Part shown: piece after piece, positions 1 to 7,529 of the stretch | Layout of the letters: every line of letters begins with the position of its first letter | How positions within the stretch are numbered: the first letter of the stretch is position 1 | From: SURF-32 sp964648365 | GTDB taxonomy: Bacteria > Planctomycetota > Phycisphaerae > UBA1845 | NCBI GenBank assembly: GCA_964648365.1 | Contig: CAZYLK010000116.1 | Coordinates: 1 to 19,197 of the forward strand | Direction: 5' to 3' | DNA length: 19,197 bases | Position numbers and translations under genes: made by a program | Notes under the pieces: generated by a model | Database searches by the model: none | Told to the model about the DNA's origin: nothing | What the model saw: only the letters and a program-made list of their open reading frames with translations

Positions 1-68
<68 letters not shown>

Positions 69-185
69 ATCCACGTAAACCACGCCGCCCCCTAGATTTA
101 GGGTGACCTGCCGACGGTCGGCAGCGCGGCCTGAGACGCGAAATCGCGCGGTTTTACACCGCGCTCGCGTAACAGGAACCGCGCT

Positions 186-1523
186 ATGCCCAAGACTCCC
201 GCCTATCGGAAACGCAACGGCTACACCCAGGCTCTCGTGACGTTGACCGACGCCGCCACAAAGCGCCGGAAGGACTACTGGCTTGGCGACCACGGTACGC
301 CCGAAAGCCGCGAGGCCTACCACCGCGTGATTGCGGAATGGGAGGCCAACGGGCGCCGCTGGCCCGATCCCGCGACGTGTGCCCCCCTGCCGTCGGACGC
401 CGACGACGTCCAGGTCAAACGGATCATCCGCGACTACTGGCGATGGGCGTCGAGCTACTATCACGAGACGCGGGCCGGCGCCGTCAAGAGTGCGCTGCGG
501 CTGTTGCGGTCGCTCTATGGCGAAACGCCTGCCAGCCAGTTCGGGCCGAAGTCCCTGCGGCTGCTGCGGGAGGCGATGATCCGTGGCGACGCACAAGCCG
601 ATCCGCCCCGCCCGCCTTGGTCCCGGAAGTACATCAACTCCCAAATCCAGTGCATCCGGCACATGTTCAAGTGGGCGGTCGCACGCGAGTTGATTCCGAG
701 CACGACGCACCAGGCGCTCTGTGCGATGGAACCGCTCCGGCGCGGGCGGTCGGAGGCCAGGGAGAACCCACGCGTTGGACCGGTGCCTCAATACCTCCTC
801 GAAGCCACGCTGCCGCATCTGAACCGGCACGTTCGGGCCGTCGTCGAGCTTCAACTGTTGACGGGCGCCCGCCCCGGCGAGCTGCTTGGACTGCGTCCCG
901 TGGACATCACGATGGACGAAGCCACTGGAGTCTGGACCTACCGGCCGGAGGAGCACAAGAATGCCTACCGGGAGAAGGCGCGTGTCATCTTCATGGGTCC
1001 GAAGGCACAGGTCATTCTGCGGTCGTTTCTGAGCAACCGCCCGACCACGGCGTACATTTTCAGTCCGGCGCAATCGGAGGCAGAACGCCGAACGACGGTT
1101 CATCAGGCGAGAGCGACGCCTCTGTCGTGCGGCAACCGACCGGGAACCAATCGCCGAGCCGTGCCGGCACGACAGCCAGGTGACCGCTACAGTACGCCCG
1201 CCTACTACAAGTCGATCCGCTATGCCTGCGATCGGGCATTCCCGCCAACGGGCCATCTGGCCCGACACGCGGAGGAAACAACTCAGCGATGGATGGATCG
1301 GCTGAAGGCGAAGGGCCTGCTCGAGGATCTTGCCGCGTGGCGCAAGTCGCACCGCTGGCATCCGCATCAACTGCGCCACAACGCCGCAACCAACCTCCGC
1401 AGAGAGTTCGGTCTTGAGGCCGCACAACTGGCGCTCGGCCACGCCAGCGCCCAGATCACCGACGCCGTCTACGCGGAACGGGACGAGGCAAGGGTGATCG
1501 AGATCATGCGGAAGATCGGTTAG
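186..1523 (+). CDS. Tyrosine-type site-specific integrase
   Basis: A 445-residue integrase predicted to insert and excise the element at the adjacent tRNA-Ala. The N-terminal 75 or so residues look like an arm-binding domain and 76-190 like a helical core-binding domain. Catalytic residues are visible in order: Arg229 in TGARPGEL, a probable Lys258, the H-x-x-R box HQLR at 394-397, His419 in LGHAS and the nucleophile Tyr429 in DAVYAERD. All catalytic positions are intact, so the enzyme may be active. The roughly 85 residues between the beta-strand lysine region and the HxxR box (about 300-388) are longer than in lambda-type integrases. The start at 186 has a weak AGGAA-like sequence upstream. 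A strong terminator lies 95 bases after the stop codon. Confidence 0.95.
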   Translation: MPKTPAYRKRNGYTQALVTLTDAATKRRKDYWLGDHGTPESREAYHRVIAEWEANGRRWPDPATCAPLPSDADDVQVKRIIRDYWRWASSYYHETRAGAVKSALRLLRSLYGETPASQFGPKSLRLLREAMIRGDAQADPPRPPWSRKYINSQIQCIRHMFKWAVARELIPSTTHQALCAMEPLRRGRSEARENPRVGPVPQYLLEATLPHLNRHVRAVVELQLLTGARPGELLGLRPVDITMDEATGVWTYRPEEHKNAYREKARVIFMGPKAQVILRSFLSNRPTTAYIFSPAQSEAERRTTVHQARATPLSCGNRPGTNRRAVPARQPGDRYSTPAYYKSIRYACDRAFPPTGHLARHAEETTQRWMDRLKAKGLLEDLAAWRKSHRWHPHQLRHNAATNLRREFGLEAAQLALGHASAQITDAVYAERDEARVIEIMRKIG

Positions 1524-1543
1524 CGTTAGCATCGGGTGGGGCC

Positions 1544-1565
1544 TGGCTAACCCATGGCTAACCCC
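1544..1565 (+). repeat. Direct repeat TGGCTAACCC x2, possible integrase/Xis sites
   Basis: TGGCTAACCC occurs at 1544-1553 and again at 1555-1564, an 11-base period of about one helical turn. The 7-base core CTAACCC recurs inverted as GGGTTAG at 1690-1696. Repeats phased by one turn between int and an excisionase-like gene resemble arm or Xis binding sites; this role is inferred. Confidence 0.4.
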
Positions 1566-1617
1566 GGGAACCCCCGCATCCAAGTCCTGTGCCCCAAGCG
1601 TATGCGAGCGCGGTTGT

Positions 1618-1652
1618 CCGAGTTACCGAATCATGTAACTCGGTTTTTTTTT
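1618..1652 (+). terminator. Rho-independent terminator after the integrase
   Basis: Perfect 9-bp stem CCGAGTTAC (1618-1626) and GTAACTCGG (1635-1643) around an 8-base loop, followed directly by nine T residues (1644-1652). This is a textbook intrinsic terminator for transcription leaving the integrase gene. Confidence 0.9.
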
Positions 1653-1712
1653 CGTCCGCATCGCACGGGACAACCCACTGAGGGCTAATGGGTTAGGACC
1701 GTCGCACCGCCC

Positions 1713-1736
1713 GGTAACAACTGTTACCGAGTTACC
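1713..1736 (+). promoter_or_regulatory. GGTAAC/GTTACC repeat cluster, candidate operator
   Basis: GGTAAC (1713-1718) and GTTACC (1723-1728) form an inverted repeat around AACT, followed by another GTTACC (1731-1736). The 10-mer CCGAGTTACC at 1727-1736 also occurs at 1618-1627, inside the terminator. A TATACG box at 1753-1758 lies 16 bases after the last GTTACC and six bases before the next ATG, so this cluster may overlap the promoter of the excisionase-like gene. Regulatory function is inferred. Confidence 0.4.
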
Positions 1737-1764
1737 TGCGTGAATCTCCCCGTATACGGCTTGC

Positions 1765-2181
1765 ATGAAGGCAACAAAGACAACGATTGCGGATGGCGGC
1801 ACGCCCGCGCAATCCGCAGAGGGACAATACCTGTCGCTGACAGAGGTCGCGAAGATCGCGCCCGGCCGTCCGTCGACCAACTGCGTCTGGCGATGGTGCC
1901 GTCGTGGCGTGCTGAGTCGTGGCGGGGACCGGGTCCGGCTCCGACATGTCCGTATCGGCGGCATGATCTACACCACGGCTGGCTGGCTGGCGGAATTCGG
2001 ACAGTGCCTCGCCGACGCGGACGCGAGGTACTTCGATCTCTGCGACGCGGCGGCCGACGACGCACGGGCGCGAGCTCGGCGGGATTCTCGCGCCCCACGG
2101 CGCGCCGCTCGCCGGGACCGGCACCACCGTGGCGGGGGCGACGAAGAACTCGATCGTGAACTTCGTGCGGAGGGGCTGTGA
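1765..2181 (+). CDS. DUF1580-like HTH protein, probable excisionase/regulator
   Basis: A 138-residue protein. Residues 22-50 (SLTEVAK, then CVWRWCRRG) match a MerR/excisionase-type helix-turn-helix, and 57-78 (VRLRHVRIGGMIYTT) match the wing region typical of the planctomycete DUF1580 family as I recall it. The C-terminal 40 residues are Arg/Ala/Asp-rich and probably disordered. Its place directly after int supports a role as recombination directionality factor or repressor; this is inferred. No Shine-Dalgarno precedes the ATG, but a TATACG box lies only six bases upstream, so the transcript could be nearly leaderless. The stop codon overlaps the next ATG (TGATG at 2179-2183). An alternative reading is a simple DNA-binding regulator without an excision function. 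Confidence 0.75.
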   Translation: MKATKTTIADGGTPAQSAEGQYLSLTEVAKIAPGRPSTNCVWRWCRRGVLSRGGDRVRLRHVRIGGMIYTTAGWLAEFGQCLADADARYFDLCDAAADDARARARRDSRAPRRAARRDRHHRGGGDEELDRELRAEGL

Positions 2182-2315
2182 TGCCCGACTGGGTTGGCGC
2201 CGTAGTCACTCCGGTTGTCGCGGCCAGCCGGCCGCTCGAGGGCGACGCCGCACCGCGACACATCGTTTCACCGACGGACGCGGCGCGCGGCCTTCTGCGC
2301 CCGGGCGGGCGATAG
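2181..2315 (+). CDS. Small overlapping ORF, 44 residues, unknown
   Basis: Begins MPDWVGAVVTPVV and ends LLRPGGR. Its ATG shares the A of the upstream TGA stop, a GGAGGGG Shine-Dalgarno sits at 2170-2175, and the next gene starts four bases after its stop. This arrangement fits translational coupling from the HTH gene into the replication gene. The product has no recognisable domain. It could be a real small protein or only a coupling leader that carries ribosomes to the primase start, which has no good binding site of its own. Confidence 0.45.
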   Translation: MPDWVGAVVTPVVAASRPLEGDAAPRHIVSPTDAARGLLRPGGR

Positions 2316-2319
2316 ACCG

Positions 2320-4644
2320 ATGGCTGAGTCCCCGATCCGATTCAAGGCCGAACGGGTTCTTGCGAACACACCTGCGGTGCTTCGTGCGCTACCACAATGG
2401 GTTTGCTGGGCGCACGTCGAACGACAGGGCACACTCACCAAAGAGCCAGTCAACGCGCGCAACGGAAGGCCTGCATCGGTTACCAATCCAAAGCACTGGG
2501 CGACGTTTGATCTGGCGATGAAGCGCTGTGCGGCGACGGATAAGGTGGCGGGACTGGGATTCGTATTCAGCACGGACGATCCCTATTGCGGCGTGGACCT
2601 GGACGATGCGTGCGACGCACAGCACGAACTGAAGCCCTGGGCGCTCGACATCGTTACGCGGCTCAACAGCTACACCGAGTTGAGTCCATCGGGCCTGGGC
2701 GTGAAGGTGTTCCTCGAGGCGAGCAAACCCGGTCCCAAATGCAGACGCGGCTGGCACGATGGTGAAGTTGAAATCTACGACAGCAAACGGTTCTTCACGG
2801 TCACGGGAGCGAGCCTTATAACCGTATCGTGCGACGTGAACGCGCGGCAGGCTGAGTTGCTGGCGCTCTATGACGAACTGTTCGGGGGCGACAACGTGGA
2901 TGCGCGTCGCCGCCATCGCGGGGCATCCAGCGGCGTTTCCCTCTCCGACGATGAGATCATCAAGAAGGCGTCCGAGAGCAAGTCTGGCGACAAGTTCCAA
3001 GCCTTGATGCAGGGACGCTGGCAGGACAGCTTCGGCTCTCAGAGTGAGGCGGACCTGTCGCTCGTGTCGCGGCTGGCCTTCTATACGAAGAACCCCAGCC
3101 AGCTTGACCGCATCTTCCGCCGGTCGGGACTCTATCGTGAAAAATGGGATGAGCGACACGGGGAACACACTTACGGCGAAATGACGATCGGGAAGGCGCT
3201 CGACACCGTCACGGAGCAGTACGACGCCGCTCGCAATGGCCGTCGTTCGCGCGACAGATCGCGGGACGCGGACGAACCCGAGCCGGGCACGATCGACCAA
3301 GAAACCGGGCGGTTGATGCTGTGTAAGGCCCGCACTCTGCCCACAGCCAAGGCGTTTGTCGACGCATTCTATCGCCGTCCCGACGGCATTACGCTCCGAC
3401 ACTACGGCGGTCTGCTCATGGAGTGGCGAGAGAATCGCTACGTCGAGATCGAGGATGCCAAGATCAGACATCAGCTCTTTCCTTGGCTGCATGACGCGCT
3501 ACTGGTCGGTTCAGACGATGAGTTCCCCGCCAACCCAAGGCATGTGAACGAGGCCTTGGATTCTATCAAGAGTCATGTCTATCTTCCTGTCGCTATGACC
3601 CCGCCGGTATGGATTGGCGACGTTGCAACGCCTTACCTCCCGATGGACATCATACCCTGCAAGAACATGTTGCTTCATTTGCCTACGCTGACACACGTCC
3701 AGCCGACGCCGCTGCTCTTCAACATCAGTGCGCTGGCGTACGACCATGATCCCTCGGCGCCGCCGGCGCAGCTATGGGACAACTTCTTGAGGCAGGTCTT
3801 CAAGGACGACTTCGAGGCGTCGGATCTTCTTCAGGAGTGGTTCGGTTATTGCCTGACTGGCGACACGTCGCTGCAAAAAATGCTTTTGATTGTGGGGCCG
3901 CGCCGGTGTGGCAAGGGAACCATCGGCCGAGTGCTCAGCCACCTCGTGGGACCGGGCAACGTATGTGGACCCGCAACGTCCAGTTTCGAAGGAGAGTTTG
4001 GACTGCAGCAACTCATTGGAAAGTCCGTGGCGATCGTCAGTGATGCGCGTTTCACCGGAAAGAATATTCAAACGGTTATCGAACGTCTTTTGTGCATCTC
4101 AGGGGAGGACACGATGACAGTCAATCGAAAGTTCCTCTCACCTGTCACGATGCGACTCCCGACGCGGTTCATGTTTCTGACCAACGAGCTTCCCAGGCTG
4201 AGCGACGCATCAGGCGCGTTGGCAGGGCGTTTCATGCTTCTGCAACTCACCGAATCATTCTACGGTCGTGAGGATGCGAATCTGTCGGAACGCTTGTACG
4301 GCGAGGCTCCAGCGATTCTGAACTGGGCGATTGAGGGTCTGCAGCGTCTCCGCCAGCGTGGCCGCTTCCAGCAACCTTCCAGCGTAGCAGAGGTCATTCG
4401 GGATCTGGAGGATCTCTCCAGTCCGGTCAGCGTGTTCGTACGGGAGCGGTGCCGGGTCGGGGCCGGCTTGCGCGTCCCGGTCGATGGCTTGTACTCTCGG
4501 TGGCGTGAGTGGTGCACTGAGAACGGGCGTGGGCGTCCCTCAAACAAGCAACGTTTCGGGCGCGATCTGAATGCAGCGGTCCCTGGCCTCGCTCGGCGAC
4601 AGGGAACCGAGGGGAGCTTTTATGAGGGCATTGCGCTCCAATGA
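2320..4644 (+). CDS. PrimPol-SF3 helicase replication protein (P4/NrS-1-like)
   Basis: A 774-residue replication protein. Residues 10-190 look like a primase-polymerase domain: GVDLDD at 91-96 holds the paired metal-binding aspartates, followed by ELSPSGLGVKVF (120-131) and RFFTVTG (157-163). Residues 240-300 (RIFRRSGLYREKWDER) match the linker module found in PrimPol-helicase fusions. The C-terminal half is a superfamily 3 helicase: Walker A GPRRCGKGT (526-534), Walker B-like SVAIVSDAR (569-577), sensor FMFLTNE (617-623), probable arginine finger Arg637 in AGRFML. The last 60 residues resemble a winged-helix primase C-terminus. It should prime and unwind element DNA at its own origin. The frame stays open upstream to 2215, but ATG 2320 is preferred because homology begins after it and it lies four bases behind the coupled small ORF. 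Confidence 0.9.
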   Translation: MAESPIRFKAERVLANTPAVLRALPQWVCWAHVERQGTLTKEPVNARNGRPASVTNPKHWATFDLAMKRCAATDKVAGLGFVFSTDDPYCGVDLDDACDAQHELKPWALDIVTRLNSYTELSPSGLGVKVFLEASKPGPKCRRGWHDGEVEIYDSKRFFTVTGASLITVSCDVNARQAELLALYDELFGGDNVDARRRHRGASSGVSLSDDEIIKKASESKSGDKFQALMQGRWQDSFGSQSEADLSLVSRLAFYTKNPSQLDRIFRRSGLYREKWDERHGEHTYGEMTIGKALDTVTEQYDAARNGRRSRDRSRDADEPEPGTIDQETGRLMLCKARTLPTAKAFVDAFYRRPDGITLRHYGGLLMEWRENRYVEIEDAKIRHQLFPWLHDALLVGSDDEFPANPRHVNEALDSIKSHVYLPVAMTPPVWIGDVATPYLPMDIIPCKNMLLHLPTLTHVQPTPLLFNISALAYDHDPSAPPAQLWDNFLRQVFKDDFEASDLLQEWFGYCLTGDTSLQKMLLIVGPRRCGKGTIGRVLSHLVGPGNVCGPATSSFEGEFGLQQLIGKSVAIVSDARFTGKNIQTVIERLLCISGEDTMTVNRKFLSPVTMRLPTRFMFLTNELPRLSDASGALAGRFMLLQLTESFYGREDANLSERLYGEAPAILNWAIEGLQRLRQRGRFQQPSSVAEVIRDLEDLSSPVSVFVRERCRVGAGLRVPVDGLYSRWREWCTENGRGRPSNKQRFGRDLNAAVPGLARRQGTEGSFYEGIALQ

Positions 4645-4994
4645 CCTGCCGTACCCCCCCATACCATTGCGAACCAGCACGTTACCAGCGCGGAGAATTC
4701 CGCTGTGCGCTGGTCGCGGCCCGTTGTGGCACAACGACTTACGACTCAACCATGACGAACCATGGCGCAGATTCCAAAGGTACGCGGGCGCGTGAGGGGG
4801 GACGGTGCGCAGTGCCTTTACTGTATCAGGCGCCGTGCGCACGTGGGCCTGCAATAGGAACCATCGCGATGGTTCGTCATGGTAGGTGGGGCACAAGCCC
4901 CAGAAATCGAGCCGCGTTGTGGGATCACGGGGCGTACTCGCCGGCTTGCAAGGCGATGTCGCCCCCGAGGGCGGAAACGGAGTTCACCCCATGA
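4641..4994 (+). CDS. Doubtful 117-residue ORF bridging primase and methylase
   Basis: The ATG overlaps the primase stop as ATGA, and the TGA overlaps the methylase ATG as ATGA, so the ORF fits the gap exactly with coupling signals at both ends. Against it, the product (MTCRTPPYHCEPARYQRG at the start) is of low similarity to anything I recognise, has an unusual Cys/Arg/Pro composition, and covers a dense set of inverted repeats better explained as non-coding. There is only a distant GAGGG before the start. Listed because the gap would otherwise be empty; probability of a real gene is low. Confidence 0.25.
   Translation: MTCRTPPYHCEPARYQRGEFRCALVAARCGTTTYDSTMTNHGADSKGTRAREGGRCAVPLLYQAPCARGPAIGTIAMVRHGRWGTSPRNRAALWDHGAYSPACKAMSPPRAETEFTP
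4749..4883 (+). repeat. Inverted-repeat cluster, candidate origin or operator
   Basis: ACCATGACGAACCAT (4749-4763) is repeated exactly in inverted orientation as ATGGTTCGTCATGGT (4869-4883). The right copy overlaps a perfect 18-bp palindrome GAACCATCGCGATGGTTC (4858-4875). The unit AACCAT or its complement therefore occurs at least four times. The position, directly after a PrimPol-helicase gene, matches where satellites and plasmids often carry iteron-type origins. An operator controlling the methylase gene is the alternative. Repeats are seen directly; function is inferred. Confidence 0.45.
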
Positions 4995-6424
4995 AGATCG
5001 AAATGCGGCCGCTGGCCGCGATCAAGCCGTACGACCGTAATCCGCGGCAGAACGACGCCGCCGTTGAGGCGGTGGCGCGGTCGCTGAAGGAATTTGGGTT
5101 TCGCCAGCCGATCGTGGTTGACCAGGCCGGCGTCGTCGTCGTGGGCCACACCCGGCTCAAGGCTGCCGAGCGGCTGGGGCTCACGAAGGTACCCGTCCAT
5201 GTGGCCAAGGATCTGACGCCCGAGCAGGCGAAGGCTTATCGGATCGCCGACAACCGAACGGGCGACATCGCGACGTGGGACTTCGAGTTGCTGCCGGGCG
5301 AACTGGCGGAACTCCAGGGGCTGGACGTTGACCTGTCCGCGCTCGGCTTCGATGACGACGAACTGGCCAAGCTGCTGGACCCGGGCGTCAACGACGGGCT
5401 GACAGACCCGGACGATGTTCCCGAGCCGCCGGACGCGGCGGTGACGCAACCGGGGGATCTGTGGGTGCTCGGAAACCACCGGCTGCTGTGCGGCGACAGC
5501 GCGAGCGCGGCCGACGTGGATCGGTTGCTCGAGGGGGCGGCGATCCACCTGGTCAACACCGACCCGCCCTACAACGTGAAGGTCGAACCGCGCTCGAACA
5601 ATGCCATCGCGGCCGGGCTGTCCTCGTTCACCCACGACGCGGCGGCGAAGAAACTCCGTGCTGGCCAAGGGAATGCGTCGTTCGATGTGGCCCGCCAGGC
5701 CCGGCAATCCGGCGCCAAAACCGGCATCAAGCATCACCAGAAGCTCGACGTCCAGCGTCATCCGGGCAAGGCGAAGGGCACGCACAAGAAGCTGCGTGCG
5801 AAGGACCGGCCGCTCGAGAACGATTTCGTCTCCGACGAGGAGTTCGACCGGCTGCTGCACGCGTGGTTTGGCAACATTGCTCGCGTGCTGCTGCCCGGAC
5901 GGTCTGCCTACATCTGGGGCGGCTACGCGAATTGTGCGAACTACCCGCCGGCGATGAAAGCGGCGGGATTGTACTTCTCGCAGGCCATCATCTGGGACAA
6001 AGAGCATCCGGTGCTGACGCGAAAGGACTTCATGGGAGCGCACGAGTGGTGCTTCTATTCGTGGAAAGAAGGGGCCGCTCATGTTTTCCTTGGCCCGAAC
6101 AATGTTCCTGATCTCTGGCATGTGAAGAAGATCACGCCGACGAAGATGGAGCACCTCACGGCCAAGCCGGCCGAACTGGCGGTTCGGGCGATCCAATATT
6201 CGTCACGCGTCGGCGAGAACGTGCTCGACCTGTTCGGGGGCAGCGGCTCGACGCTCATCGCCGCGGAGCAGACGGGGCGGCATGCGTATTTGATGGAGAT
6301 CGATCCGCTCTATGCGGATGTCATTGTTGACCGGTTCCAGCGGTTCACCGGCGTCGCGGGCGTGCTGGAGCGGACCGGCGAGTCGCCGATTCCGATGAAG
6401 CCTCTCGAGGAGAACATGCGATGA
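4991..6424 (+). CDS. ParB-domain DNA methyltransferase (beta-class N4/N6)
   Basis: A 477-residue two-domain enzyme. Residues 1-95 form a ParB/Srx-type module (NPRQND, then VGHTRLKAAERLG at 51-63, then RIADNRT). Residues 155-460 form an S-adenosylmethionine-dependent DNA methyltransferase with the catalytic box DPPY at 191-194 and the AdoMet-binding box LDLFGGSGST at 412-421. Catalytic box before AdoMet box is the beta-class order, as in CcrM. Residues 200-275 are a basic, low-complexity insertion after DPPY, possibly extending DNA contact. Such ParB-methylase fusions are common in phages and islands, where they modify element DNA without a partner nuclease; none is visible here. The frame is open from 4886, but ATG 4991 has GGAG eight bases upstream and starts at the domain boundary. 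Confidence 0.92.
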   Translation: MKIEMRPLAAIKPYDRNPRQNDAAVEAVARSLKEFGFRQPIVVDQAGVVVVGHTRLKAAERLGLTKVPVHVAKDLTPEQAKAYRIADNRTGDIATWDFELLPGELAELQGLDVDLSALGFDDDELAKLLDPGVNDGLTDPDDVPEPPDAAVTQPGDLWVLGNHRLLCGDSASAADVDRLLEGAAIHLVNTDPPYNVKVEPRSNNAIAAGLSSFTHDAAAKKLRAGQGNASFDVARQARQSGAKTGIKHHQKLDVQRHPGKAKGTHKKLRAKDRPLENDFVSDEEFDRLLHAWFGNIARVLLPGRSAYIWGGYANCANYPPAMKAAGLYFSQAIIWDKEHPVLTRKDFMGAHEWCFYSWKEGAAHVFLGPNNVPDLWHVKKITPTKMEHLTAKPAELAVRAIQYSSRVGENVLDLFGGSGSTLIAAEQTGRHAYLMEIDPLYADVIVDRFQRFTGVAGVLERTGESPIPMKPLEENMR

Positions 6425-6516
6425 GGGGCGGCGGGATGAGGGGCGTGGAATCGACCGGCCGTGAGAACACCCCGGCGATCTGCCGAGGTGCATCGGGCGT
6501 GGTTGCGATGTCGCGT

Positions 6517-7200
6517 CTACCCGTTGAACGCGAACAGCCCGCGTTCGATCTTGCGGAAGCGGGACTCCGACCCTTTGGCCGCGATCTCGCGAATGATGGC
6601 GGCGTAGAGCGTCGCGTGCGGCGTCTTGCCCGCCGGGCTGGACCAGAGGCCCTGGTCGACGATCGCGGTGATCATCGCCTGCGCCCGCATCGGTTCGCCC
6701 GCCTTCGCGAGCACCGCCGCGGCCGCGTCGAGGACGCCCATCCGCTTGGCCCCGTCGCTGCCACGGTTGGCCCCCGTGGCCTTCTTCGCCCGCCCCTTGG
6801 CCACCTTGCCGTCCTGGCCCGCCGCGTTCGCCACGGTGGCCCCGTTCGCGTCCTTCGCGGCCTTGGGGCTACTCCCCGTCCGCGTCCGGGCCGCCTTCTT
6901 CGACCCGCGGGCCTTCGTGCCGTCCGTCTTCTTCTCCGCGGCGCTGGCGTTGCCCGTGGCGGCCGCGTCGCCCGAGGCGGTTGTGTCCGCGTCGGATGCC
7001 GCCTTGGTGCTCCCCTTCGACCCCCCCGCGGCCGGCCCGCGGAGGCGTTGGGCGCTCTTAATGCGAACCGCCTTGCCCGTCGACAGGTTCGTCGCGTCCC
7101 ACCCCCCGTGCGGGTTGGTCCGCTCCATGCGGACGTCCACGATCTTGTCGCTCACCTTGGCGCGGTACACGCCGCCGATCTTGATCTCGCTTTTCTTCAT
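6517..7200 (-). CDS. HARE-HTH domain protein with long basic linker
   Basis: A 227-residue protein in three parts. Residues 1-55 (KIGGVYRAKVSDKIVDVRM, then GGWDATNLSTGKAVRIKS) form a small beta-rich module. Residues 56-150 are an Ala/Lys/Gly/Thr-rich, probably disordered linker. Residues 153-227 match the HARE-HTH winged-helix fold (LDAAAAVLAKAGEPMRAQAM, LWSSPAGKTPHATLYAAI, FAFNG at the end). HARE-HTH proteins were proposed by Aravind and co-workers to link to DNA modification systems, so a convergent neighbour encoding a DNA methyltransferase is suggestive. AGGAGA lies seven bases before the ATG. The gene is last in a minus-strand block of three. The overlapping plus-strand ORF from 6421 is a GC-rich shadow. 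Confidence 0.85.
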   Translation of the reverse strand: MKKSEIKIGGVYRAKVSDKIVDVRMERTNPHGGWDATNLSTGKAVRIKSAQRLRGPAAGGSKGSTKAASDADTTASGDAAATGNASAAEKKTDGTKARGSKKAARTRTGSSPKAAKDANGATVANAAGQDGKVAKGRAKKATGANRGSDGAKRMGVLDAAAAVLAKAGEPMRAQAMITAIVDQGLWSSPAGKTPHATLYAAIIREIAAKGSESRFRKIERGLFAFNG

Positions 7201-7228
7201 GGCGTTCTCCTATGTTTCGCCTCGTCAG

Positions 7229-7272
7229 GCCCGGGTCTCATGCGCCCGGGCGACGCGCCGCGTTCGGCGCGT
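7229..7272 (-). terminator. Two tandem hairpins between minus-strand genes
   Basis: GCCCGGG (7229-7235) pairs with CCCGGGC (7245-7251), and ACGCGCCG (7253-7260) pairs with CGGCGCGT (7265-7272) around CGTT. Neither has a T-run on the minus strand. They may act as an intra-operon attenuator or RNA-processing site that sets the HARE-HTH gene apart from the two upstream genes. Confidence 0.4.
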
Positions 7273-7281
7273 TTCGGCGGC

Positions 7282-7482
7282 CTACTCGTTTACCGGGCAT
7301 TCTTCGATGCGAACTCGCTTGCCGTCGTTGGTGAAGATCTGGGCGTTCTCGATGGCCATGTCCTTATCTATGAACGCGCCGCCAAATTCCCAACCGCCCG
7401 CCGCATTCTGAACCGAGACGATCCACTCCGTTTCGAGTTCGATGATCTCAGGATTCGGCGTCTTTGCGTCGGACTTCGTCAT
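7282..7482 (-). CDS. Small protein of unknown function, 66 residues
   Basis: Starts MTKSDAKTPNPEIIELETEW and ends RIEECPVNE. The middle (WEFGGAFIDKDMAIENAQIF) is well structured in composition and acidic. GGAGAAA lies six bases before the ATG, which decides this start over the much longer open frame reaching to 8001. It sits 47 bases after the next minus-strand gene and is probably cotranscribed with it. I do not recognise a family. Confidence 0.7.
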   Translation of the reverse strand: MTKSDAKTPNPEIIELETEWIVSVQNAAGGWEFGGAFIDKDMAIENAQIFTNDGKRVRIEECPVNE

Positions 7483-7529
7483 CGTGTTTCTCCGTCGTTG
7501 GCACGCGCGTCGGCGTGCGTCGGTTCGTT

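Noticed and set aside
2389..3492. 367-residue minus-strand ORF
   Set aside because: Antisense to the PrimPol-helicase gene; no recognisable domain.
4925..6196. 423-residue minus-strand ORF
   Set aside because: Antisense to the methylase, whose domains are clear; Arg/Val/Leu-rich shadow composition.
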